Shown here one piece after another: positions 1 to 7,539 of a stretch of DNA of 59,656 nucleotides. Each line of letters starts with the position of its first letter. Position 1 is the stretch's first letter. Source of the stretch: Natronococcus pandeyae (GTDB taxonomy: Archaea > Halobacteriota > Halobacteria > Halobacteriales > Natrialbaceae); NCBI RefSeq assembly GCF_008122205.1, contig NZ_PHNJ01000022.1:1-59656 (forward strand), in the 5' to 3' direction. A program made the translations under genes and the position numbers. The notes beneath the pieces are model-generated. The model made no database searches. It was not told the DNA's origin and saw nothing but the letters and a program-made list of their open reading frames with translations.

Positions 1-469
1 CCGCCTGCGTTTCGGCGAGTACTGGAGTGCGCGAGCCTCTGGGAAATCCGATTCGCCGCCTCCACTCATACTTTCATACCTTCAGCGACCGACCAGCGGT
101 CGCACCATCCCGAGAGTGGTTCTTCCACTCCGCTACTCCGTATATCAACCACCGGACAGCGATTCGACGGCAACTCGACTCGGCTACCCAATATTACAGC
201 GGGACAGCAGCGATGCTTCCAATACTTCCACCTCTTTTGAACGCAGAACCACTACGCTTTCATCCATACTAGCGATAGTCTACGATTTCAACCCCTTCGA
301 AGCCGTAATTTGGATACATCTGAATAGAGACGTGTTTCTGGAGCAGAGGATTACGGACTGGACGTGATCAAAAAGGTCACAGCAGTAATCGAACAACGTT
401 GCTAAAACGTCCTTACCCGGGAACACTTTCGATGATAACTACTCAGTACGCGTATGAGAATTTTGCCAA
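1..469. other. No recognisable gene
   Basis: Short open frames exist on the plus strand (27-272 and 116-367), but they overlap each other, have no recognisable motif, and use codons unlike the acidic proteins nearby. I see no tRNA or clear repeat. This stretch may be the edge of accessory DNA that starts left of the window. Confidence 0.5.
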
Positions 470-922
470 TTACTGCGATGACTTCTGAACGATGGCAAAC
501 CAAAAGTCCTCGATAGACTGAACGAACTCCACAAATTCGTCAGGCTCAACTGGTTTCCGGATGTAAGAATCGGCATCGATCCCGTACGATTGCATGATGT
601 CTTCTCCCGCCTCTGAGCTCGTCAGGACGATAACCGGGATATCATCCAGTGCCGGTTCGTTTTTCAGTTCCGACAAGACGTCCATGCCGTTCTGTCTCGG
701 TAGCTGCGGCTCGAGTAAAACGATATCAGGACGCGGTTTGTCGGAGTGGCGATTCCGTTGATGCAGGAAGTCGAGAGCAGACTCTGCGTCGGAGACGGTG
801 TAAATCGTATTCAGAAGTTTTGCATCACTGAAATTCTCGGTGAACAGACGGCTGTCACCGGGGTTCGGTTCGACTAACAAAATATCAATCAAGTCGTCAA
901 TTTGTTCATCTGACGTTCCCAT
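470..922 (-). CDS. Receiver-domain protein with Glu in place of the phospho-acceptor Asp
   Basis: Single-domain CheY-like receiver of 150 residues with no output domain, the usual haloarchaeal stand-alone response-regulator format. The hydrophobic first strand (DILLVEP, about 13-19), the conserved Thr (T101 in VIVLTSS) and Lys (K123 in YIRKP) are present. The phosphorylated Asp is replaced by Glu (E71 in VLLEPQLPRQNG), and the second acidic residue after strand 1 is Pro instead of Asp (VEPNPGD for the usual VEDNPGD). It probably cannot be phosphorylated normally and may mimic the activated state. No histidine kinase is adjacent. The receiver assignment is firm; a constitutively active output is inference. 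Confidence 0.85.
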   Translation of the reverse strand: MGTSDEQIDDLIDILLVEPNPGDSRLFTENFSDAKLLNTIYTVSDAESALDFLHQRNRHSDKPRPDIVLLEPQLPRQNGMDVLSELKNEPALDDIPVIVLTSSEAGEDIMQSYGIDADSYIRKPVEPDEFVEFVQSIEDFWFAIVQKSSQ

Positions 923-1519
923 CTGTGACCGTTATGCGTACAAGTTTAAAACAACGATGCTAATATCGGGTTACAGTCTTTACCTCTGACGGTTAGTGTC
1001 TACGAAGAAGCGATCACAAAGATGGTGTGGTCGACAGACGACCGCGTCCGTCACAGAGCGTCGAATCACGATCGTAGTGCAGTTGTTCGCTGTGTTACTG
1101 ATGCTCGAGATCCTGTTGTTGGGTCTCACGAGCGGCGCAAAACCAGCGTGGTGAGGCACGTTTGCAAACTGAGATGATCCATTCGGTTCTGTAGGTGCCA
1201 GTCTCGAATCCCTTTCTGCAAGCCATCGTCCGAATTAATAAGCAGTCTGATGTATTTCTGTGTCGACGAGAATGTCGAGTGCTCGAGGAAAACGTGCAAA
1301 CTTGTACGAAGATCGCTATCGACGAAACTGTAGCTGCTAGCTTGTCAGTGAGAGAGTCGTTTTCGCCGAGTCCAAAGGCAAACCCGACTACAGGATTCAG
1401 TACGATTCTCCGATCCCTTTGGCAGTTGTTCAACGGTGTGTAGCTGATCTGTTTGCTGATCGACATCTGAGTTCACTGTAAGCCAAGCTATTTGTCAGTG
1501 CCAAATAACGGAGCGTCAT
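923..1519. other. Intergenic stretch, no gene recognised
   Basis: About 600 bases between the receiver gene and a truncated nuclease-like gene. Open frames lie on both strands at about 1095-1466 and 1195-1443, but their translations show no domain I recognise. Base composition is less GC-rich than in the housekeeping regions. It may be decayed accessory DNA. Confidence 0.4.
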
Positions 1520-1831
1520 ATGACGAATCCGCTGTTCTCAACGTATACCCAGGGCGAAAACCGGGTGACATCCACGCTGATGGCTGTCCTCGAGAACATC
1601 AATAATCAGTTGGCGGAAGACCTTCTCGAGGCCATCCTCGACGAGTCTGACATCTCGCTGGTTACGTTCGAGAACCAACTCGTCGGTGACGGGTCGGTAC
1701 CCGACGCCGGGATCCGAAGTTCGACATCGTTGTTATTCGAGACGAAGACGAGGCGAAATGAGGTGGAACGGGATCAACTGCGGGAGCATCTTTCCGGGAA
1801 ACAGTTATCATTCCAGTTTCCTTTGGTATAA
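1520..1831 (+). pseudogene. Truncated PD-(D/E)XK nuclease-like protein (N-terminal stump)
   Basis: The 103-residue frame begins with a helical segment (MTNPLFSTYTQGENRVTSTL) that I recall from longer haloarchaeal accessory proteins. It continues to a typical nuclease-fold core: a PD (VPDAGIRSS), then a strand with ETK (LLFETKT), that is D-x(n)-E-x-K. The frame breaks off shortly after, where the family normally continues for 100 or more residues. About 220 bases further lies tRNA-Val with a displaced copy of its 3' end, so the gene probably lost its C-terminus when an integrated element rearranged or was deleted. Nuclease activity is unlikely in this form. The nuclease assignment rests on the motif spacing only. 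Confidence 0.5.
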
Positions 1832-1947
1832 TCGCACCACGGCTCGAGGGCCAAGGCAGTAACTTCGTGGAATCCGCTACTCGAAAGAGGGGTTCTTTAT
1901 AAGAAACGGACTGCCGTCTATGGGTTTACGTGAACGCAGTGAACGTA

Positions 1948-1968
1948 TGGGTTGGGGCAGATTTGAAC
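1948..1968. repeat. Direct repeat of the tRNA-Val 3' end (att-like site)
   Basis: Twenty-one bases match positions 2059-2079 exactly. Those positions are the discriminator base, the 3' side of the acceptor stem and half of the T-arm of tRNA-Val. A displaced copy just downstream of a tRNA gene is the classic mark of tyrosine-integrase insertion, where the element restores the tRNA 3' end. No integrase is visible here, so this looks like a scar. Confidence 0.7.
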
Positions 1969-2015
1969 CACGGTCGTTTCGCTTCGCTCCACTCCCTGAT
2001 TCAAATCTGCCCAAC
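1951..2015. repeat. Long hairpin made of att-like sequence
   Basis: The left arm 1951-1967 (GTTGGGGCAGATTTGAA) pairs with the right arm 2000-2015 (TTCAAATCTGCCCAAC), with one bulged G and a 32-base loop. The right arm is an inverted copy of the same tRNA-Val 3' sequence found at 1948-1968 and 2059-2079. Three copies of the tRNA end, one inverted, therefore lie within 132 bases. It could act as a terminator for the tRNA transcript or be the product of repeated integration and excision. Confidence 0.6.
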
Positions 2016-2058
2016 GTCACGATCCTGTCGCTCGCGAATTTGCTCGCGACAAAAGTAG

Positions 2059-2133
2059 TGGGTTGGGGCAGATTTGAACTGCCGACTTCCTCCGTGTGAA
2101 GGAGGTATCATAACCGGACTAGATCACCAACCC
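2059..2133 (-). tRNA. tRNA-Val (anticodon CAC)
   Basis: On the minus strand a full cloverleaf can be drawn: acceptor stem GGGTTGG/CCAACCC, anticodon stem CCTCC/GGAGG around the loop TTCACAC (anticodon CAC, valine), and T-arm GGCAG-TTCAAAT-CTGCC. The discriminator is A, and CCA is not encoded, as is usual in haloarchaea. There is no intron. Its 3' half is duplicated downstream at 1948-1968, indicating past use as an integration target. Confidence 0.93.
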
Positions 2134-2179
2134 GCAGTGGGTGCTATCCGTGCGTTCAACTTAAGACTTCCTTTCACCG

Positions 2180-2452
2180 TCAGGTGGACTGCTCGCGCTC
2201 GTTCGATCGATCTCGAGACCCTGACACGATGCTTCGAGCCTCCTCGAGCACCTCCCGGGCGCGCGCTGTGGCCACCTCCTCTCGAGCGGCCACGGCTGCC
2301 CGAACGCGCTGGAGATGGTCCGGCTCCGGTTCGCGTCCCGCCATCGTTCGAACGCGGGACTTGGCCCGTTCGACTTCCGTCATAACGCCCCACTTCGCGT
2401 GTTCGGCGGCTCGAGCGAGATGGTATCGGCTGTCCTTGAAATGGTTGTTCAT
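2180..2452 (-). CDS. Small charged helical protein (DUF7553-like)
   Basis: A 90-residue protein beginning MNNHFKDSRYHLARAAEHA and followed by a long run of charged helix rich in Arg, Glu and Ala, probably a coiled coil. I recognise the N-terminal pattern (short polar start, then RYHL-RA-EHAK-GV) from a widespread haloarchaeal family of unknown function, which I believe is DUF7553. It is read away from the amidohydrolase gene that starts at 2597 on the other strand, so it is probably monocistronic. No catalytic motif is visible. Function is unknown. Confidence 0.6.
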   Translation of the reverse strand: MNNHFKDSRYHLARAAEHAKWGVMTEVERAKSRVRTMAGREPEPDHLQRVRAAVAAREEVATARAREVLEEARSIVSGSRDRSNEREQST

Positions 2453-2596
2453 GACCTGTGGTACCAGATGGCATTCGGCGATAATAGTTCTTTCGTGAAC
2501 AACAGAATCAGTTCACGGAACGGACTGGTCGCTACGGGCCGACGAACGGGAGATGCCGACCGGACGGCATACGAACCTGGGTGTGAATGACTGCCC

Positions 2597-4342
2597 ATGA
2601 ACGAGCTACAGCCGATCGCCCTCGAGCGCGACGACGCGACGGCGGACCTGGTGGTCACCGACGGGCGAGTCTACTGTTCCAACCGACGCGAGTTTCTCGA
2701 GCGAGACGTCGCTATCGTCGGCGACAGCATCGCGGCGCTGCTCGAGGACGCGGCCTCGGTTACCGGCCCCGAGACGACCGTCGTCTCGGCAGCCGACCAG
2801 TACGTCCTGCCCGGATTCATCGACGCCCACACGCACGCGGACATTCAGCTTACTCCGGAGCGTGCCGCCCCTTCCCTGCTCGCGACCGGAACGACGTCCG
2901 TCGTCACGGAAACGTCCGGCCTCGGACTCCTGTTCGGGAGCCGCGGCGTCGAGACGACGCTCGAGCGCACCGCAGAACGTCCGCTCACGACCTATCTCAC
3001 GCTGCCGCCGCAGTGGTTCGTCGACACGTTCGAACCCGCGAGAGGTGACGAGGAGGAACTCGAGGCGCTCGCCGCGCTGCTCGAGCACGAACGAGTCGTC
3101 GGCGTCGGCGAGATCGACTGGGTCCACGTCGTCGGCCGGGACGTGCCGCTCGAGGCGCTGTACGAACGAGCGCGGGAGGCAAATGCCCGAATCGTCGGCC
3201 ACGGCGCGGGCTGTCGCGGAGACGCCCTCCGGGCGTTCGCGACGGTCGTGGACAACGACCACGAGGCGATCACAGCCGACGGCGTCCGCGAGCGTGCGAC
3301 GAACGGGATCCACGTCGTCGGTCGCTGCGGCACGATCCGAGACGATCTCGGAGCCCTCGTCGACGCCCTCCCCGATCTCGATCGCGGAAGCGTCTCGCTC
3401 TCGACCGACGGCGTCTGGCCCACCGAACTCGAGGACGGGTTCGGTATGCACGAGGTCGTTCGCCGGGCGATCGACGCCGGCGTCCCCGCCGCGGACGTCA
3501 TCGACGCCGCGACGCGGAACACCGCCGAGCACTTCGGACTCGAGGGTCGCGGCGTCGTCGCTCCGGGCGCGATGGCGGATCTCGTCGTCGTCGACGATCT
3601 CGAGACGATCGCCGTCGACACCGTCGTCTCCGAGGGCTCCATCGTCGTCGAAGACGGCGCTCCGACGGTCGAGCCGCGAACGGATCCCTATCCCGACTAC
3701 GTCTACGATACCGTCTCGGTCGACCTCGAGCGCGAGCGGTTCACCGCACCTCGTGACTCCGTCCGGAGCGAGGACGTTCGCGCGATGGCGGTCGACCAGG
3801 GGCTCGTGACGACCGAGACGACTGTCGAACCAGGGACCGACACCGACACCGATCTGGTCGGTCCGGCGGCGGAGCGCGACGCGCTCACGGCGACGCTGAT
3901 CGATCGCGCTCCCGGAACGGCCGATCGAGGGTTCACGGGCTTTCTCACCGGGTTCGGTCTCGAGAGGGGCGCCGTCGCGACGACCGGCACGTGGGAGGTA
4001 CCCGGATTGCTCACCGTGGCGGCCGACACCGACGACGCCGTCGTCGCCGCCGAACACGTCGCGTCGATGGGTGGCGGCTTCGCCGTCGCCCGGGACGGCT
4101 CTGTCGTCGCCGACCTCGCGATGCCGGTCGGTGCGACCGCCGCAGAAGCTCCCCTACCGAGGGTCGCGGAGGAGTTCAAGATCCTCGAGAACGCGCTCTA
4201 CGAACTCGGAACCGATATCGAACGGCCGTTGCTAACCCTCCAGACGCTGACGTTCCTGGGAGTGCCCACGCTGAAACTCACGCCGTCGGGGTACGCGGAC
4301 GTGCTCGACCGATCTCTCGTCGGACTCGACCTCGAGGAGTAG
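2597..4342 (+). CDS. Adenine deaminase-family amidohydrolase
   Basis: The 581 residues match the usual length of Ade-type adenine deaminases (adenine to hypoxanthine plus ammonia, purine salvage). An N-terminal beta domain precedes a metal-binding barrel with LPGFIDAHTHAD (H78, H80). A GVGEIDW segment aligns with the family's conserved Glu, GHGAG with the metal-ligand His region, and SLSTDGVWP with the family's CTDD. The C-terminal Ade domain (about 440-575, MGGGFAV and LPRVAEEF) is present. Two differences stand out: HTHAD replaces the typical HxHIESS, and the second Asp of TDD is Gly. The substrate may therefore differ from adenine. It stands alone, with the cobalamin adenosyltransferase convergent at its 3' side. 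Confidence 0.8.
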   Translation: MNELQPIALERDDATADLVVTDGRVYCSNRREFLERDVAIVGDSIAALLEDAASVTGPETTVVSAADQYVLPGFIDAHTHADIQLTPERAAPSLLATGTTSVVTETSGLGLLFGSRGVETTLERTAERPLTTYLTLPPQWFVDTFEPARGDEEELEALAALLEHERVVGVGEIDWVHVVGRDVPLEALYERAREANARIVGHGAGCRGDALRAFATVVDNDHEAITADGVRERATNGIHVVGRCGTIRDDLGALVDALPDLDRGSVSLSTDGVWPTELEDGFGMHEVVRRAIDAGVPAADVIDAATRNTAEHFGLEGRGVVAPGAMADLVVVDDLETIAVDTVVSEGSIVVEDGAPTVEPRTDPYPDYVYDTVSVDLERERFTAPRDSVRSEDVRAMAVDQGLVTTETTVEPGTDTDTDLVGPAAERDALTATLIDRAPGTADRGFTGFLTGFGLERGAVATTGTWEVPGLLTVAADTDDAVVAAEHVASMGGGFAVARDGSVVADLAMPVGATAAEAPLPRVAEEFKILENALYELGTDIERPLLTLQTLTFLGVPTLKLTPSGYADVLDRSLVGLDLEE

Positions 4343-4378
4343 ATCGGCGAAGTAGCGGTAGAACGTCCGGTGGAGTGG

Positions 4379-4912
4379 TCAGTACTGGGGTTCCTCTTCG
4401 CGCTCGCCGTCGCGCTGGTTGATCACGCGCGCGAACGTAAACAGGCCGTCCGAGAGCCGATTGAGGTACTGGACAGCATCTTCGTTGATCTGTTCTGCGC
4501 CCGCGAGGCCGACGGCCCGGCGCTCGGCGCGCCGACAGACGGCGCGAGCGTGGTGTAGCCGCGCGCCGGCGTCACTACCCGTGGGCAGGATAAACGACGT
4601 CAGCGGCTCGAGTTCCTCGTCGTACTCGTCGATCCAGTCCTCGATCGTCTCGACGTGGTCGGCGCGGATCGCGGGGTCGCCCTCGTCCGGATCCGGATTT
4701 GCGAAGTCCGCCTGTACGACGTGGAGGTGGTTCTGGATCGTCCGCAGCCGTTCGTCGACGTCGTCGTGGCCCGTCGGACGCACGGTCCCGACGAGCGCGT
4801 TGAGTTCGTCGACGGTGCCGTAGGCCTCGATTCGGGGATCCGTCTTCGAGACGCGAGTCATATCTCGCAGGTCGGTCTCGCCGTCGTCACCGCGTCCGGT
4901 GTAGATCGTCAT
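4379..4912 (-). CDS. Cob(I)yrinic acid a,c-diamide adenosyltransferase, PduO type
   Basis: Transfers the adenosyl group of ATP to cob(I)alamin or its precursor, making coenzyme B12. The 177-residue protein shows the full PduO-type signature set: the ATP-binding N-terminus TGRGDDGET (5-13), RIEAYGTVDELNA (27-39), and the helical LPTGSDAGARLHHARAVCRR motif. Haloarchaea use B12 for ribonucleotide reductase and methylmalonyl-CoA mutase. No other cobalamin gene is in the window, so it is an isolated gene here. It converges on the amidohydrolase with a 36-base gap. Confidence 0.92.
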   Translation of the reverse strand: MTIYTGRGDDGETDLRDMTRVSKTDPRIEAYGTVDELNALVGTVRPTGHDDVDERLRTIQNHLHVVQADFANPDPDEGDPAIRADHVETIEDWIDEYDEELEPLTSFILPTGSDAGARLHHARAVCRRAERRAVGLAGAEQINEDAVQYLNRLSDGLFTFARVINQRDGEREEEPQY

Positions 4913-5002
4913 AGCGGAATCGACGGATGGCGGTTACTTAAGTACAGTGTCGCTCGCGGTGACGATGTTCAGAGTACACCGACTCGCCGAGAGAATCGAA
5001 CA

Positions 5003-5254
5003 CCACGAAAGCCCCTGACGCGATCGACCCTTCGGGGCTCGCCACGGTCCTCGCTTCGCTGCGGTCCCTACGTCGCACGGGAGGGATCGACCGCGTCAGC
5101 CCTTTCAGTCCCAGCTGAGTCGGCTTTCTGGCCAGCCACCGCGGGTGGGACTGAAAGGGGCTGGGCCGCTCGGGGACGGCGGGCGACGCAAGCACGCGAG
5201 CGAAGCGAGCGCGCAGCGAGCCCCCCGACTCGAGCGGCCCAGGGGCTTTCGTGG
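5003..5254. repeat. 252-bp nested inverted-repeat element with cloverleaf fold
   Basis: A perfect 14-bp outer stem (5003-5016 with 5241-5254, CCACGAAAGCCCCT and its complement) encloses three consecutive hairpins. Arm A is 5017-5031 with 5082-5097 (one mismatch, one bulge). Arm B is 5100-5113 with 5146-5159 (14 bp perfect, CCCTTTCAGTCCCA). Arm C is 5163-5172 with 5231-5240 (10 bp perfect, GGGCCGCTCG). The loops of A (5050-5060) and C (5199-5209) are complementary over 11 bases. The element fills most of the gap between the adenosyltransferase and a small zinc-ribbon gene. It encodes no plausible protein. It may be a non-autonomous mobile element or a structured RNA. Confidence 0.7.
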
Positions 5255-5431
5255 CAGTCTCGCCGGACGCTGAGTACTCACGGTAGTATTTGAACAGGCC
5301 CTCGCGGTTCGAAATTTATCTCGAGTCGGACGCCTTCGGGACGGGAAAGCCACGGATCAGGGCAACCGAGGGATCCAGGGGTCAGGGCAAAAATCAGTAC
5401 GTTAAACACGCCTCGGACGATACCCCTCGAT

Positions 5432-5602
5432 ATGTCCCTGGAACTCGATCACGAGTGTCCGAACTGCGGCGACGAGAAGACGTTCTACCGTGCCGCGAGC
5501 ACGACGCTGCACCTCGGCACGAAGATCAAGTGGCACTGCCCGGACTGTGACTACGGCTTCGTCCAGATCAACGGCATCGACTCGAGCGAAGCGAGCGCCT
5601 GA
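5432..5602 (+). CDS. Small two-CxxC zinc-ribbon protein
   Basis: A 56-residue protein with two zinc knuckles, CPNCG near residue 9 and CPDCDYGFV near residue 37, separated by a beta-rich stretch (TLHLGTKIKWH). Closely similar small zinc ribbons are common in haloarchaea and have no assigned role; they could bind nucleic acid or protein. The start ATG at 5432 is supported by the conserved MSLELDHECPNCG opening. It lies 138 bases before the NAD kinase fusion gene on the same strand. Confidence 0.75.
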   Translation: MSLELDHECPNCGDEKTFYRAASTTLHLGTKIKWHCPDCDYGFVQINGIDSSEASA

Positions 5603-5740
5603 ACCGTCAGAGACGCCGCCGAACTGCAGTTCGTCGATCGATCTCTTCGCCGTCGATGCTCCGGCACTCGAGTTCCCGAGCGCTCGCTCGTGCCGACCGA
5701 ACGCCAAGACCCATAGTCGGTCGGTTCCACGGATCGACTG

Positions 5741-7480
5741 ATGCAAGGACGCAGACTCGCGACGACGGACGAGATCGTCGCGATCGTCAGTCCGGACAGC
5801 GACGACGTGGTCACACGCCTCGCAACCTGGGCCGACGACCGCGGCATCGGTCTCTCCACCGTCGACGTGGGTGACGACATCGACGACGTCTACGACGAGA
5901 ACCGGGCGACGCTGGGCGTCACTATCGGGGGCGACGGGACCTTTCTCGAGGGAATCAAGACGTTCGCGCCCCGGAACGTCCCCCAGCTCGGGGTCAACAC
6001 CGGGACGCTCTCGTTTCTCGCCCGGGTCGAACCCGAGGACCTCGAGGCGGCGCTCGACGAGGTAATCCACGGCCGGGCGACGGTCGACAGCCGCCAGCAG
6101 GTGGCCGTCCGCGGTCCCAGGGTCGACACGACGGGGATCAACGACGTCATGATCGAGCACGTGCCGCCGGAGAACCCGACGGACCGCAAGATCACGCGAC
6201 TCGACGTCTACGCCGACGACGAGTACGTCGGCGAGTTCGAGGGGACGGGACTCGCAGTTTCGACGCCGACCGGATCGACCGGCGTCTCGCTGTCGGCTAA
6301 CGGCCCGATCCACTACCCGGCCAACAACCACACGCTCCAGCTCGTTCCGTTGCACACCCACCAGCTGGGGGTGCGACCGATCGTGGTCTCGCCCGAGACG
6401 GAGCTCCGGATCGTCACCCGCGGTCCGGCGAGCCTCCTCGTCGACGGCGGGCGAGCCCACGTGATCCTCGAGGCGGGCGAGGAGATCCTGGTGACGGGAG
6501 CCGACAAACTCGCCCACATCGTCCGCACCAGCTACGACGACCACTTCTTTACCGCGATCTCGAGGAAACTCGGCTGGGACATTCGCGGGGTGGACGAGCC
6601 CGCTCGCTCGCCCACGAGCACGGCGAGTGGAGCCGTGACCCGCTCCGCTGGGGTGTCGGCCGACCCACAGGATGGGGGCGAGGACGCTGACACCCTCGAG
6701 CACGCGCTCACGATCGCCACGGAGGCCGCCGAGGCCGCGGGCGAACCCCTCCGGGAACTGCACGGCCAGGTCGAGTCCATCGCCGTCAAGAGCAACAAGT
6801 CCGACATCGTCACCGAGGCCGACCACCAGGCGAACCGGATCATCACGACCGTCATCGACAACGAGTTTCCCGACCACGGAATCGTCTCCGAGGAGCAGCC
6901 CCGCCGAATTCTCGAGGACGGCTACACCTGGGTCGTCGACCCGCTCGACGGAACCGGGAACTTCGCCCACGGCAACCCTAACTACTCGATCTCGATCGCC
7001 CTGCTCGAGGGCGGACAGCCCGTCATGGGCGTCGTCTACGTCCCCGAAACGGACGAACTGTTCACCGCGATCGCCGGACGGGGCGCCCGACGAGACGGCG
7101 AACCGATCGGGACCACCGACCGCGACAGCCTCGACGAGAGCATGCTCATCTCGGGGTACGACCCCGACGGCTCCTTCCTCTCGCAGTTCTACCAGGAGAC
7201 CCGCGGCGTCCGCCGACTCGGCTCGGCCGCGCTCAACCTCTGTTATCTCGCGAGCGGCAGCGCCGACGCCACCTGGGAGTACGACACCTACCCGTGGGAT
7301 ATCGCCGCCGGCCTGGTGATCGCCCGCGCTGCGGGGGCGACGATCACCGACGAACGCGGCGAGCCGTTCGTCTTTAATTTCGAGACCGACAACCGGTCGG
7401 CGCTGCTCGGCTCGAACGGGCCGCTGCATCCGGCCTTGCTCGAGCACCTCGAGACCGATCTCCCTGAACGGGACCGATAG
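5741..7480 (+). CDS. NAD kinase fused to an inositol-monophosphatase-family phosphatase
   Basis: The 579-residue protein has two enzymes in one chain. Residues about 10-280 are an NAD kinase: GGDGT (63-67) for the nucleotide, the LGVNTGTLSFL loop, and TPTGSTGVSLSANGP for NAD binding. After a polar linker (about 285-315), residues 320-575 form an IMPase/FBPase-class phosphatase with the metal-binding motifs SDIVTEAD, SEEQ, WVVDPLDGTGNF (D400, D403) and YPWDIAAG. Methanocaldococcus MJ0917 joins the same activities in the reverse order and is a reported NADP phosphatase/NAD kinase. By analogy this protein may both make and remove the 2'-phosphate of NADP; that is inference. There is no frameshift, and both active sites look complete. 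Confidence 0.9.
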   Translation: MQGRRLATTDEIVAIVSPDSDDVVTRLATWADDRGIGLSTVDVGDDIDDVYDENRATLGVTIGGDGTFLEGIKTFAPRNVPQLGVNTGTLSFLARVEPEDLEAALDEVIHGRATVDSRQQVAVRGPRVDTTGINDVMIEHVPPENPTDRKITRLDVYADDEYVGEFEGTGLAVSTPTGSTGVSLSANGPIHYPANNHTLQLVPLHTHQLGVRPIVVSPETELRIVTRGPASLLVDGGRAHVILEAGEEILVTGADKLAHIVRTSYDDHFFTAISRKLGWDIRGVDEPARSPTSTASGAVTRSAGVSADPQDGGEDADTLEHALTIATEAAEAAGEPLRELHGQVESIAVKSNKSDIVTEADHQANRIITTVIDNEFPDHGIVSEEQPRRILEDGYTWVVDPLDGTGNFAHGNPNYSISIALLEGGQPVMGVVYVPETDELFTAIAGRGARRDGEPIGTTDRDSLDESMLISGYDPDGSFLSQFYQETRGVRRLGSAALNLCYLASGSADATWEYDTYPWDIAAGLVIARAAGATITDERGEPFVFNFETDNRSALLGSNGPLHPALLEHLETDLPERDR

Positions 7481-7539
7481 TACCACGGGCCGGAGATTCC
7501 TCCGGAAGAAGCGAGTGGGCGAAAAAACGGTCTCGGCGA

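Noticed and set aside
1095-1466. Possible protein or transposase remnant on either strand
   Set aside because: No recognisable motif in any frame, overlapping frames on both strands, and atypical codon use.
2606-4057. Long open frame on the minus strand opposite the amidohydrolase
   Set aside because: It is the antisense shadow of a GC-rich acidic gene; the translation is Arg/Asp-rich noise without domains, while the plus strand encodes a full family protein.
5741-7480. Two genes joined by a sequencing error
   Set aside because: The linker is in frame, polar and of normal length, and an equivalent fusion in the other order exists in methanogens.
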